A stretch of 64,000 nucleotides of DNA from Leeuwenhoekiella sp044542075 (GTDB lineage: Bacteria > Bacteroidota > Bacteroidia > Flavobacteriales > Flavobacteriaceae): the NCBI RefSeq assembly GCF_044542075.1, contig NZ_JBITTU010000003.1, positions 1 through 64,000 of the forward strand. Reading direction: 5' to 3'. A program made the position numbers and the translations under genes. Below the pieces are notes generated by a model. The model searched no databases. It was not told the DNA's origin and was given only the letters and a program-made list of their open reading frames with translations. Positions 34,652-43,338 of this stretch are shown piece after piece; positions within the stretch are counted from its first letter, which is position 1, and every line of letters starts with the position of its first letter.

Positions 34652-36240
34652 TGGGAGGCTACAAAAAGAAATATCTTCCTATATTTTTTGCGGTGGCAGT
34701 TGCGATAGGCATATTTATAGGTAGTAAGCTTAATTACAGTAGTAATACTACAAGTCTTCTGGGAGGTAATGCCAAGAAAGAAAAATTAAACCGCCTCATA
34801 GATTATATAGATTACGAGTATGTAGATTCTATTAACACAGACAGCATTGTTGATGTTACTGTAAATAGTATCTTAGAAAATCTTGATCCGCATTCTGTAT
34901 ACATACCTCCTAGTGAATTGGAGCGTGTTAATGAAAGCATGAAAGGTGATTTTGTAGGTATTGGTGTTAGTTTTTATAATTACAACGATTCTATTACGGT
35001 TAGTTACACACTTCCGGGAGGTCCCAGTGAAAGAGCCGGGATAAAAGGAGGAGATCGTATTATCGCAGCAGATAATAAACCACTTACCGGCATTAATTTA
35101 ATAGATGATTCTATAACAGCTCAATTAAAAGGGAAAATAAACACACAGGTTAATCTTAAAGTGAAACGACCGGGTGTAAAAGAGTTAATAGACTTCAAGG
35201 TAAAACGAGCGACTGTAGCCCTAAAAAGTGTTGATGCCTATTATATGCTTACAGATACCTTAGGTTATGTTAAAATAAATCGTTTTGCAGAAAGTACACC
35301 TTCAGAATTTAAAAGTGCTTTAAATACGCTCAAGAGAAAGGGTGCCAGTCAAATTATATTAGACTTACGAGATAACCCGGGAGGTTACATTTCTGCAGCA
35401 GAGCAGGTGGCAGATCAATTTTTAGCAGATAACAAACTTATCTTATTTACAAAAAATAAAACCGGAAAAATTGAAAAGGCATTTGCTTCTGATGATGGTG
35501 TATTTCAAGAAGGGCAGGTGTATGTTTTAATTAATGAAAATTCAGCATCAGCAAGTGAGATTGTCGCAGGAGCATTACAGGATAATGATCGAGGTGATAT
35601 TGTAGGTAGGCGTTCTTTTGGTAAAGGTCTCGTACAGCGTGAGATGGAGCTTGGCGATGGGAGTGCCGTGCGATTAACTATTGCTAGATATTACACACCT
35701 ACCGGCAGAAGTATACAGCGTCCTTATGGTGAAGGTAATAAAGCCTATTACGAAGATTACCTTTCGCGATACAAAAACGGCGAGATGCAAAGTTTAGACA
35801 GCATTAGCGTAGCAGATAGTTTACGGTATGTAACTCCTAAAGGGAAGGTTGTTTATGGAGGTGGTGGTATTATACCCGATATTTTTATACCAAAAGATAC
35901 TAATTACGAGAAAGAAGCTATAAATTATGCACTGCGTACCGGCTTTATGAATCGCTTTGTTTTTGAACTATTAGAAAAAAACAGGCCCTATTATAACAAA
36001 CTTACTTACAAACAATTTAAAGAAGAGGTGGTTATCTCTGATTCTGATATTTTAGAGTTTGTAAATTATACTGGTAAGCGAGATTTAAAAATACGGGTAA
36101 GAGATTATAAAGAAGATTTAAAACGCTATATTAAAGCTGTATTTGCGCAGCAACTTTTCGGAAATACTATCTTTGAGAAATTAATTAATGAAGAGGATGC
36201 TGCTATCAAGAAAATCAAAGAATTAAGCAGAGAAGAATAA
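34651..36240 (+). CDS. S41 family C-terminal processing peptidase (CtpA-like)
   Basis: A 529-residue envelope protease. It has an N-terminal membrane anchor (about 8-25), then a PDZ domain (about 85-175, GDFVGIGVSF and GGPSERAGIKGGDRI) and a tail-specific protease domain (about 190-370). The catalytic serine lies in NENSASASE (about 298-302), and the general-base lysine is Lys325 in RSFGKGLVQ. Such enzymes trim or degrade periplasmic proteins at their C-terminus. It overlaps the dCMP deaminase stop codon and the next small gene (both TAATG). Confidence 0.94.
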   Translation: MGGYKKKYLPIFFAVAVAIGIFIGSKLNYSSNTTSLLGGNAKKEKLNRLIDYIDYEYVDSINTDSIVDVTVNSILENLDPHSVYIPPSELERVNESMKGDFVGIGVSFYNYNDSITVSYTLPGGPSERAGIKGGDRIIAADNKPLTGINLIDDSITAQLKGKINTQVNLKVKRPGVKELIDFKVKRATVALKSVDAYYMLTDTLGYVKINRFAESTPSEFKSALNTLKRKGASQIILDLRDNPGGYISAAEQVADQFLADNKLILFTKNKTGKIEKAFASDDGVFQEGQVYVLINENSASASEIVAGALQDNDRGDIVGRRSFGKGLVQREMELGDGSAVRLTIARYYTPTGRSIQRPYGEGNKAYYEDYLSRYKNGEMQSLDSISVADSLRYVTPKGKVVYGGGGIIPDIFIPKDTNYEKEAINYALRTGFMNRFVFELLEKNRPYYNKLTYKQFKEEVVISDSDILEFVNYTGKRDLKIRVRDYKEDLKRYIKAVFAQQLFGNTIFEKLINEEDAAIKKIKELSREE

Positions 36241-36533
36241 TGGTAATTATCGCGTCTATATTTGTGTTTTGTATTGCGGCAATTTTTAGATTGCTAGATA
36301 ACAGTGCGGGTATTCTTATCTCAAATGGTATATCTGTAAGTCCATTTTATTTAACCGAATCTGAGGTTAAAAAGCAAATAGAGAAAATTGAAGACAGCAC
36401 GCTTCGTACGCAGCTAAAACGTACTTTAATTTATCAAAAATTGCACAAGGTTTTTCTTGTACTTTCAATAATTACATTTGTAGGAGGTATTGTATATGAG
36501 TTTATTAATCCTACGCTCGTAGAGCTTTTATGA
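36240..36533 (+). CDS. Small hypothetical membrane protein
   Basis: A 97-residue protein with hydrophobic segments at about 2-18 and 70-90, separated by a charged helix (EVKKQIEKIEDSTLRTQLKR). Its ATG overlaps the S41 protease stop codon, so it is translationally coupled and may act with the protease in the membrane. The family is not recognised. Its 3' end overlaps the convergent small gene by 6 bp. Confidence 0.72.
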   Translation: MVIIASIFVFCIAAIFRLLDNSAGILISNGISVSPFYLTESEVKKQIEKIEDSTLRTQLKRTLIYQKLHKVFLVLSIITFVGGIVYEFINPTLVELL

Positions 36534-36731
36534 TCTACGTTTCTTCTTTTCCTCAATTCTTTTGGAGATAAGTAGTATCGCAAGTAATAATATCGCACAA
36601 AGACAAGCAAGTACAGAGATTACCGCTACAGAACTATTACCATCTAAGGGAGCTGCATAATCTATTTTGGTGAAGTTAAAAATGAGCAGCGCACTTGCAA
36701 GACCTAAAATAATATAAAGAGCAATTTTCAT
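36528..36731 (-). CDS. Small conserved-looking membrane protein
   Basis: A 67-residue protein with two membrane segments (about 1-20 and 36-56) and a Lys/Arg-rich tail (SKRIEEKKKRRS). The MKIALYIILGLASALLIFN start looks like a small membrane-protein family seen in flavobacteria. It follows the MarC gene by 10 bp in the same direction, so it is likely co-transcribed. The function is unknown. Confidence 0.72.
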   Translation of the reverse strand: MKIALYIILGLASALLIFNFTKIDYAAPLDGNSSVAVISVLACLCAILLLAILLISKRIEEKKKRRS

Positions 36732-36741
36732 AAAAAGGGGT

Positions 36742-37314
36742 TTAAAAAAGTCCTTGAATGTTTGTTGTAAATAGCTTTACAGCCATCGCTAACAAAATTA
36801 CGCCAAAGATTTTTCGAATAAGACTAATTCCTTGTTTTCCTAGTAATTTTCCTATTTTCCCAGAAGACTTTAAGACCAAATACACAAAAAGGCAATTAAT
36901 AATAATCGCTACGATAATATTTTCAACAGCATACTCTGCGCGTAGTGATAGTAGCGAAGTCATAGTACCTGCACCGGCAACAAGTGGGAAGGCTAAGGGA
37001 ACTATACTCGCGGTTTCAGGCGCATCATCTTTATAAAGCTGAATACCTAGAATCATCTCAAGAGCAATAAAAAAGATAATAAATGCACCCGCAACGGCAA
37101 ATGAGTTTACGTCAATGCCTATAAGTTTTAAAATTTCTTTTCCTAAAAATAAAAAAACAACCATAAGAATAGCAGCAACAATAGAAGCTTTTTCACTTTG
37201 AATATGCCCTACTTTCTCGCGTAACCCTACAATAATAGGAATGCTTCCTATAATATCTATAATTGCAAAAAGAATCATGCTTGCTGTCGCAATCTCTTTA
37301 AAATCAAACGCCAT
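36742..37314 (-). CDS. MarC family integral membrane protein
   Basis: A 190-residue inner-membrane protein with six predicted helices. IIDIIGSIPIIVGL, the AGAFIIFFIALEMILG segment and the VPLAFPLVAGAGTMTSLL motif are typical of MarC/YchE/YhgN proteins. Family members were once linked to multiple antibiotic resistance in E. coli, but the true function is unknown. Length is normal. It lies divergently from the DUF3109 gene and upstream of the 67-residue membrane protein. Confidence 0.93.
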   Translation of the reverse strand: MAFDFKEIATASMILFAIIDIIGSIPIIVGLREKVGHIQSEKASIVAAILMVVFLFLGKEILKLIGIDVNSFAVAGAFIIFFIALEMILGIQLYKDDAPETASIVPLAFPLVAGAGTMTSLLSLRAEYAVENIIVAIIINCLFVYLVLKSSGKIGKLLGKQGISLIRKIFGVILLAMAVKLFTTNIQGLF

Positions 37315-37395
37315 AATCTAAACTTTTTTAAAAGGTCGGCAAAAGTACTGTTATTTGTATGATTTTCAGGCGTTCTTATCTAGAGATTTACCCCA

Positions 37396-37424
37396 TTGTT
37401 AACCTAAGCAAATATGTATCTTTG
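37396..37424 (+). promoter_or_regulatory. Strong Bacteroidota-type promoter, probably giving leaderless mRNA
   Basis: TTG at 37396-37398, an 18-bp spacer, then TATCTTTG at 37417-37424: a full match to the TTG-N17-19-TAnnTTTG consensus. The DUF3109 ATG begins only 5 bp after the -7 box, so transcription should start at or next to the A of the start codon. Confidence 0.7.
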
Positions 37425-37429
37425 TCGCT

Positions 37430-38002
37430 ATGTTTCAGATAGGAAAAACCATAGTTTCAGAAGAGGTCATTCAAAAGGATTTTGTTTGCAATCTTTCATC
37501 GTGTAAAGGAGAGTGTTGTATCGCGGGTGAGGCGGGAGCTCCGTTAGAACCACAAGAGGTAGAAATATTAAAAAACATCTACCCTAAAGTAAAACCTTTT
37601 TTACGTCCAGAGGGTATTGCCGCGATAGAAAATCAAGGTACACACATTACCACAGATCTTGATGAGCTAGAAACACCGCTAGTAAATGGTGCAGAATGTG
37701 CTTATGTTACTTTTACTAAAGAAGGTGTCGCTTCTTGTGGGATTGAAGATGCCTATAATGCCGGCGAGGTAGATTTTAGAAAACCTATTTCATGCCATTT
37801 ATACCCTGTTCGTTTGCAGGAGTATTCTAAGTTTACGGCTGTAAATTATCACAAATGGCCCATTTGTGATGATGCGTGCAGCTTAGGAAAAGAACTTCAA
37901 GTTCCTGTTTATAAATTTACTAAAGATGCGCTCATACGTAAATTTGGCTCTGAGTGGTACGAAGAGTTAGAAGCTGTTGCGGCACATTTTAGAAAAGAAT
38001 AA
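37430..38002 (+). CDS. DUF3109 family cysteine-rich protein
   Basis: A 190-residue protein of DUF3109. It has a cysteine-rich pattern like YkgJ-type metal- or cluster-binding proteins: NLSSCKGECCIAG near the N-terminus, GAECAYV, SCGIEDAY, ISCHLYPVR and WPICDDACSLG. The ten or so cysteines suggest a bound Fe-S cluster or zinc. It has no signal peptide. The stop codon overlaps the aminotransferase start (TAATG), so the two proteins are co-translated. The function is unknown. Confidence 0.88.
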   Translation: MFQIGKTIVSEEVIQKDFVCNLSSCKGECCIAGEAGAPLEPQEVEILKNIYPKVKPFLRPEGIAAIENQGTHITTDLDELETPLVNGAECAYVTFTKEGVASCGIEDAYNAGEVDFRKPISCHLYPVRLQEYSKFTAVNYHKWPICDDACSLGKELQVPVYKFTKDALIRKFGSEWYEELEAVAAHFRKE

Positions 38003-39138
38003 TGCAAAGCAAATTACCAAATTCGACCCTTTCTATTTTTGCTTTTATGAGCAAAATGGCGGCAGATTATGGAGCACTCAATCTTTCACAGGGTTTTCCT
38101 GATTTTGAGACCGATCCTGTTCTTATCGAGTTGGTAACAAAAGCCATGCAGGATGGTTTTAATCAATACGCACCTCTTGCAGGAGATTTAGGCTTACGCG
38201 AAAGGGTTTCTGAAATGATTGAAACGTTAAGGGGAACCTCATATAATCCGCAAACTGAAGTGACTATTACTGTAGGTGCTTCTGAAGCTTTGTTCGTGGC
38301 CATTACGGCATTTGTGCATCCCGGTGACGAAGTAATTGTACTCAAACCTGCATACGATACGTATGAACCTACAATACAATTACAAGGAGGCAAGCCGGTA
38401 ACAGTGCAATTAAAAGCTCCTTATGATAAAGTAGATTGGGATGAGGTAGCGGCTTGTATTACTTTAAAAACACGAATGATTATTATCAACAATCCGCATA
38501 ACCCAAGCGGAATGGTATATTCTGAAAGTGATCTCAAACGTCTGCAAGAAATCCTTGAGGGTACTTCAATTTTAGTTCTAAGCGATGAGGTTTATGAGCA
38601 TATTGTTTTTGACGAGAAAAAACACAAGAGCGTCGCATCCTATCCAGGTCTTGCAGCGCGTTCATTGATTACTGCTTCTTTTGGTAAAACCTTTCATACC
38701 ACCGGGTGGAAGATAGGCTATTGCCTTGCTCCTGAGAATTTGATGCGTGAATTTCAGAAAGTTCATCAAAATACAGTTTTCTGTGTAAGTCATCCTATGC
38801 AAAAAGCAATTGCAGAGTACCTCAAAAATCCTGACAATTATTTGAATCTTTCAGGTTTCTACGAGCGTAAGAGAGATTTGTTTCTAGATGGAATTAAAGA
38901 TTCTCGATTTAAATTTAAACCTGCGATGGGTACGTATTTTCAAATGCTTGATTATAGTGCAATCTCACAGGAAAACGCAAAACTTTTCGCCGAAAGGCTA
39001 ATAAAAGAGAAAGGTATTGCCAGTATTCCTGTTTCTGTATTTAATGTGAATGAGCAAGACGGTAAACTACTTCGTTTTTGTTTTGCAAAGTCAGACGATA
39101 CACTTTTGAATGCAACTGCGATTTTAAGAAGTTTGTAA
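38002..39138 (+). CDS. Methionine-type class I aminotransferase (YbdL-like)
   Basis: A 378-residue PLP-dependent aminotransferase of fold type I. Family motifs are ALNLSQGFPDFETD (about 26-39), NQYAPLAGDLGLRE, NNPHNPSG (PLP contact Asn), SDEVYEHIVFD and the PLP-binding Lys in SFGKTFHTTGWKIGY. The overall pattern is closest to methionine/kynurenine aminotransferases such as YbdL, which may act in methionine salvage. The exact substrate cannot be fixed. It is coupled to the DUF3109 gene upstream, and the FUSC-family gene converges 26 bp downstream. Confidence 0.9.
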   Translation: MQSKLPNSTLSIFAFMSKMAADYGALNLSQGFPDFETDPVLIELVTKAMQDGFNQYAPLAGDLGLRERVSEMIETLRGTSYNPQTEVTITVGASEALFVAITAFVHPGDEVIVLKPAYDTYEPTIQLQGGKPVTVQLKAPYDKVDWDEVAACITLKTRMIIINNPHNPSGMVYSESDLKRLQEILEGTSILVLSDEVYEHIVFDEKKHKSVASYPGLAARSLITASFGKTFHTTGWKIGYCLAPENLMREFQKVHQNTVFCVSHPMQKAIAEYLKNPDNYLNLSGFYERKRDLFLDGIKDSRFKFKPAMGTYFQMLDYSAISQENAKLFAERLIKEKGIASIPVSVFNVNEQDGKLLRFCFAKSDDTLLNATAILRSL

Positions 39139-39163
39139 TTTTTTTATATCAAAGCGCTACCAC

Positions 39164-41335
39164 TTACGTATGTAGCGTTTTAAGCTGCTTATTGAAGTCT
39201 TCACTTAATTTTTTTAGCCATTTAAGCTGTTCTGTAAGAATATGAGCCTCGTTAAGTTCTTCATTTATATATGTTACGGGTACAGGTGCTTCTAATTCTT
39301 TAAAAATATTGGGTATTTCATTTATAGGTGTATTGTCTCCTAGAAGTGCAATTGCGCTATCTATATTTTCAAAAATAGGATTTTTGTATTTGATAAAAAT
39401 GTCATCTATATGGGTGGTGTTGTGATTGCGCAAATAAGCTCCTATAGATGCAAGTGCGCCTAGAAATGCATGATTTAAAACAACTAATTCATAAAGTTTC
39501 CCTGTGAGTTTTCCTTTTCCGCCGGGTTCTTGTAGTAAACGTTGTATAGCTGCGTTTACCGTGGCAGTTGCTAAAAATGCTTTTTTTCGGGCTAATTTAT
39601 AATGCGTTTCTATTTGTTTTTTTGTCTCGTAATGTGATGATATTACTTGCAGATAATTACGACTTGCCTTTAGGCTTTCAGCTAAATTATATTTAAGACT
39701 TTTTGCCTCTCGGGTAGGCCATAAGAAAGCACTAGCTAGTGCGGCAAGTGCTGCTCCTACACCAGTATCAAATACTCGGTATTGTATAATTGCCAGAATA
39801 TCTGGTCGCAGTAGGGCATAGGCAAAAATGATACTTAACGTAATGAAAAAAGCCCCGGTACGGTAATTTTTTTGAAGCGAAGCATGGGCCATTATAAAAC
39901 TAAGCACAGCTAAAATTCTAAAAAGAGTATTGTCTCTAAATAGGTAAACAATACCTGTAGCTAAAGCAGCACCAAGAAGTGTGCCTATAATCCTGTTTTT
40001 TGATCGCTCCTTTGTAAGACCGTAGCTGGGGCGCATAATTACAATTATGGTAAGCAAAATCCAGTACGGATTTTGAACTTCAAAAAAATTACCTAAACCA
40101 AATCCCAGCACTGCAATAAAAGCTATACGCAGGGCGTGTTTAAAAATAGGTGAGTCTTTATTTAGGTTATCCAGTAGAATTTGAAAACTATAATCTTGTT
40201 TAGTAACAAAACCTTCGAGGTCATTTAAATTAGCCGTATTTGTGCTTTTTATTGTTTTATTACGATCTAAGACTTGTGCAATGTTTACAATACGCTGGGT
40301 TTGATTTTCCTGAAGTTCATATAAGTTTTGCAGAATTATGTAATCTTCGGTTGAGGCATTTGGAGCTTTATAATTATCTACCTTATTTTTAGTTTCTTTT
40401 AAAGCAGCTCTGAGTGTATTTAAATCTACTCTATATTTTTTAAGATTAGTATGAGCAATCTTTCGTAACGTTTCTGTTTGTGCTTTATTTAAGTTTACAA
40501 ATGCGTGCAATTGAATAGGGTACTTCTTGAGAACTTCGTGCATTCTCGCAGGCGGTATAGGGCTTGTTAATGACAATTCTGAAAGATCTACGAGCTCACC
40601 TAAAACCAGAAATTGCTTGCGATAATAACTTGAAGTTCCTGAGGCATGCCTGCTATCTAGTAAGATTTCCCTAAGTTTTTCAAGATGATCATTAAAATCG
40701 CTTTGTACTGTAAATAGTTTTTTTAAGCCGGTATCGCGATCTATGCTTTGGCGTAAAAATTGACCACGAGCTTCAATATATCTCGAGCTCAGCTCAATTG
40801 CGGTTTCTAATAATTCTTCGGTTTGTTTTTTAGGCGCTAGTAGATCATATAACAGGGTTAATAGTAGATATAGAATACCACCCAGCCCTATTAGGAGGGA
40901 GCGCTCATAAGGAGGCATTCCTGATGATGATAAATTGGCAAAACTTAAAACAAGTGCAAATAACCCTGAAAAACCTACAAGAGAGGCTCTAAAACCATAC
41001 ACTGCAATAAATGCAAGAGCAAATGTCATTATGCCTAAATAGGGCAATTGTATCCAATAAATATCTGGTATGTAGGCGCCAATAAAACTAACCAGCGTTG
41101 CGATTAACGAAGAGAGCAGGATTCCTATACGTTTATTCTTTAAGCTACCACTTATCGAACTTGGTGAACTAAAGAGCACACCGGTACCTAATGCAATTCC
41201 TACACTCAGATAATCTAAATAATAACCTACTAAAATAGGTACAACTACACCGGTAGTCACTAAAATAGCCTTTGCAAAGTCGGTACTTTTTGCAAAGGCT
41301 ATCGAAGAATTGTAAAGCTGCAGGAATTTAGACAT
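39164..41335 (-). CDS. FUSC/YccS family inner-membrane protein
   Basis: A 723-residue protein with two blocks of membrane segments (about 20-160 and 400-540), each followed by a large cytoplasmic helical region. This is the layout of the YccS/YhfK and FUSC families related to aromatic acid efflux pumps. Recognisable parts are VGYYLDYLSVGIALGTGVLF, NPYWILLTIIVIMRPSYGLT with RSKNRIIGTLLGAALA, and the DTGVGAALAALASAFLWP stretch. The substrate is unknown. It lies 51 bp downstream of the DUF1440-like gene, in the same direction. Confidence 0.9.
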   Translation of the reverse strand: MSKFLQLYNSSIAFAKSTDFAKAILVTTGVVVPILVGYYLDYLSVGIALGTGVLFSSPSSISGSLKNKRIGILLSSLIATLVSFIGAYIPDIYWIQLPYLGIMTFALAFIAVYGFRASLVGFSGLFALVLSFANLSSSGMPPYERSLLIGLGGILYLLLTLLYDLLAPKKQTEELLETAIELSSRYIEARGQFLRQSIDRDTGLKKLFTVQSDFNDHLEKLREILLDSRHASGTSSYYRKQFLVLGELVDLSELSLTSPIPPARMHEVLKKYPIQLHAFVNLNKAQTETLRKIAHTNLKKYRVDLNTLRAALKETKNKVDNYKAPNASTEDYIILQNLYELQENQTQRIVNIAQVLDRNKTIKSTNTANLNDLEGFVTKQDYSFQILLDNLNKDSPIFKHALRIAFIAVLGFGLGNFFEVQNPYWILLTIIVIMRPSYGLTKERSKNRIIGTLLGAALATGIVYLFRDNTLFRILAVLSFIMAHASLQKNYRTGAFFITLSIIFAYALLRPDILAIIQYRVFDTGVGAALAALASAFLWPTREAKSLKYNLAESLKASRNYLQVISSHYETKKQIETHYKLARKKAFLATATVNAAIQRLLQEPGGKGKLTGKLYELVVLNHAFLGALASIGAYLRNHNTTHIDDIFIKYKNPIFENIDSAIALLGDNTPINEIPNIFKELEAPVPVTYINEELNEAHILTEQLKWLKKLSEDFNKQLKTLHT

Positions 41336-41386
41336 ACAGCAATTTAGAATGATTTTTTAGCTTATTATATGCGTATCGCAATTTTT

Positions 41387-41896
41387 TTAATCGCGCAGTT
41401 TTCGGGCGATTAGACCGCGCACAACTTCTGTTGTGATCCCAAATGCCACATGTGCGATTAGCTCGTTGATTTGTATATTTAAAGGTATATCTTTTGGGCT
41501 TTCTTTTAAACCCAGAAGCGGCAACGAAGTTTCGTGTGTTCCTATCCACGTTGTGGCACCGTATGCGACACCTTCAAAAATATTAGTCTCCATTTTATCG
41601 CGTTTTGCATAACCATAGGTTGCGCCTAAACTTGCTCCAAAAGGAATATTTACCAGTTGCTCTGCGAGCTCTTGATTTGAGGTACTAATACGATCTCCTG
41701 TAATTTTTACAGACAGATCATCAACCATTTTCAACTGCGCAGAACGCGTATTTGGTTTCCTAACTGGTAGTACTTTTTCTATGGCACTCTTAACTACAGT
41801 CCCTGCAATACCTCCTAACAATCCAGAGATAAGGCCACGACTTACATTAGAAGTAAACGAATCTTTTTCTAACCAGGCTTCAAGTGAGTTACTCAT
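41387..41896 (-). CDS. DUF1440 (YagU-like) family protein
   Basis: A 169-residue protein resembling the YagU/DUF1440 inner-membrane family. It has a glycine-rich hydrophobic start (SRGLISGLLGGIAGTVVKSA), a central GASLGATYGYAKRD and a C-terminal NELIAHVAFGITTEVVRGL. YagU has been linked to acid tolerance in E. coli. The assignment rests on pattern and not on a search. It is upstream of and co-directional with the FUSC-family gene. Confidence 0.7.
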   Translation of the reverse strand: MSNSLEAWLEKDSFTSNVSRGLISGLLGGIAGTVVKSAIEKVLPVRKPNTRSAQLKMVDDLSVKITGDRISTSNQELAEQLVNIPFGASLGATYGYAKRDKMETNIFEGVAYGATTWIGTHETSLPLLGLKESPKDIPLNIQINELIAHVAFGITTEVVRGLIARKLRD

Positions 41897-42296
41897 AATT
41901 ATAAATTTGATCTAAAGTTAAAAGTTCCTTTCGATGTGAAGCAAGGTTTAACATCGCTTTGACAACATTTAGAATACTCTTAAGTTTTTGAATAACAGAT
42001 TATACATTTAGAAGCAACAGTCAATGTTTTTTGTGATTCTAAGTATAAATATTTACATATTCTCTAACAGTTTATAAAGGATTCAGTAGATATATTTGAA
42101 CTAAAATTTGATTATTCTCAATAATTTAAAACTTCATCAATTATCTTATTTGTGCAGTTTTTTTCTTGCGGAAAACTTATCGATGTGTGTTATGTTATAG
42201 CATTTTGAATAAATATTTTTTTGAAGTCAAAGTGGATAAGAGAATAAAATGACTTAAGAGTTACTTTTTCAGAATAAATTACATTATTTTAACAAG
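41897..42296. other. AT-rich divergent intergenic region
   Basis: About 400 bp between the divergent DUF1440-like and ankyrin genes. It is very AT-rich, with a possible -7 box (TAACTTTA, minus strand) shortly before the DUF1440-like ATG. No gene, RNA or strong hairpin is seen. Confidence 0.5.
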
Positions 42297-42761
42297 ATGA
42301 ATTCAGAATTATTATTTGATACTATTAGATTAGGAAACGATCAAAAAGTGCAGGAACTTTTAGAAAACAATCCTGAACTAATTGCGGCTACAGATCAGCG
42401 AGGTTCAACGGCTTTAGTACTTGCTACATATTACGGTTTTGAAAAAGTTACGGAAGTACTCGTAGCGCACAATGCAGATTTAAATGCTAAGGATGCCTCT
42501 GGTAACACAGCACTTATGGGTATTTGTTTCAAAGGTTATCCTAAAATCGCAAAGATTCTTATAGATAACGGAGCAGACGTAAATGCTCAAAATTCAAACG
42601 GAGGTACTGCTTTAATTTATGCTGCAACATTTAATCAGAAAGAATTAGTAGAAATGCTTATTCAAAATGGTGCAGATACATCAATTAAAGATACGAAAGG
42701 TTTAACTGCTAAAGATCATGCAAAAATGCAGGGTCTTGATCAAATTGAAGCATTGTTATGA
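42297..42761 (+). CDS. Ankyrin repeat protein
   Basis: A 154-residue protein made of four ankyrin repeats. They show the typical GSTALVLATYYGFEKVTEVL, ASGNTALMGICFKGYPKIAKILIDNGADVNAQ and GGTALIYAATFNQKELVEML units. Ankyrin repeats are protein-binding modules. No signal peptide is seen, so it is probably cytoplasmic. In many bacteria a small ankyrin protein accompanies catalase, but none is nearby here. The next gene starts 1 bp after its stop codon, so they form a pair. Confidence 0.9.
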   Translation: MNSELLFDTIRLGNDQKVQELLENNPELIAATDQRGSTALVLATYYGFEKVTEVLVAHNADLNAKDASGNTALMGICFKGYPKIAKILIDNGADVNAQNSNGGTALIYAATFNQKELVEMLIQNGADTSIKDTKGLTAKDHAKMQGLDQIEALL

Positions 42762-42762
42762 T

Positions 42763-43338
42763 ATGCTAGACAATGGTGATATATTAAATGATTTGCATTG
42801 TGTGCGTTTTAGAAACACAGGTTTTAAACGCACAATGGTGCTTGCGCCTGTGGCAGAAAAGTCATTTAGTAGATTTCTTATAGATTCTTTAGGTCAGAAT
42901 GTTTTTGTTATAAGTACCGCATTAGGACTAGATGTTTATTATTGCAATAGCAGCAGTAAAACAGATTTTATTACAAAAAACCTCTGGTTGTTTCAAGGAG
43001 AAAATTCTAATTTAAAAAATCAAATTGTTCAGGAACATCATGATATCGAGGTTATAAAATATTTTTACACTGTTGTAGATACGCTTGTTAAACACCCACA
43101 GCTATTTTTGTCTACCTGTAAAAAGTTTGTGAAACAATATCAAAGTACACTCATTAAAAACCGACTACTTACCCTATTATATTCTGCATTTGAAAGTCAT
43201 TTACATGAGTTAATTAGTCAGAAAAAACTACCCTACATTAATAAAGTAGAAAGATTAATGCAAGAAGTATATGTCCCAAATTTTGAAAATTTAAAAGGTC
43301 TAAGCTCTATTCATATAAAGCACAAAAACTTAAATTAA
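42763..43338 (+). CDS. Hypothetical protein paired with the ankyrin protein
   Basis: A 191-residue soluble protein that I do not recognise. It begins MLDNGDILNDLHCVRF, has a mixed first half (TMVLAPVAEKSFSRFLID) and a helical second half rich in Leu, Lys and Phe (LFLSTCKKFVKQY). The ATG at 42763 lies one base after the ankyrin stop codon; a longer frame from 42718 would overlap it by 44 bp and is less likely. Coupling to the ankyrin gene suggests that the two proteins interact. The 3' end overlaps the convergent exonuclease gene by 9 bp. Confidence 0.72.
   Translation: MLDNGDILNDLHCVRFRNTGFKRTMVLAPVAEKSFSRFLIDSLGQNVFVISTALGLDVYYCNSSSKTDFITKNLWLFQGENSNLKNQIVQEHHDIEVIKYFYTVVDTLVKHPQLFLSTCKKFVKQYQSTLIKNRLLTLLYSAFESHLHELISQKKLPYINKVERLMQEVYVPNFENLKGLSSIHIKHKNLN

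Noticed and set aside
42297..42761. Catalase-associated ankyrin protein (AnkB-type)
   Set aside because: No catalase gene is present on either side in this window.
42718..42762. Upstream start of the 191-residue protein overlapping the ankyrin gene
   Set aside because: It would use a frame overlapping the ankyrin coding sequence; an ATG immediately after the ankyrin stop codon is simpler.
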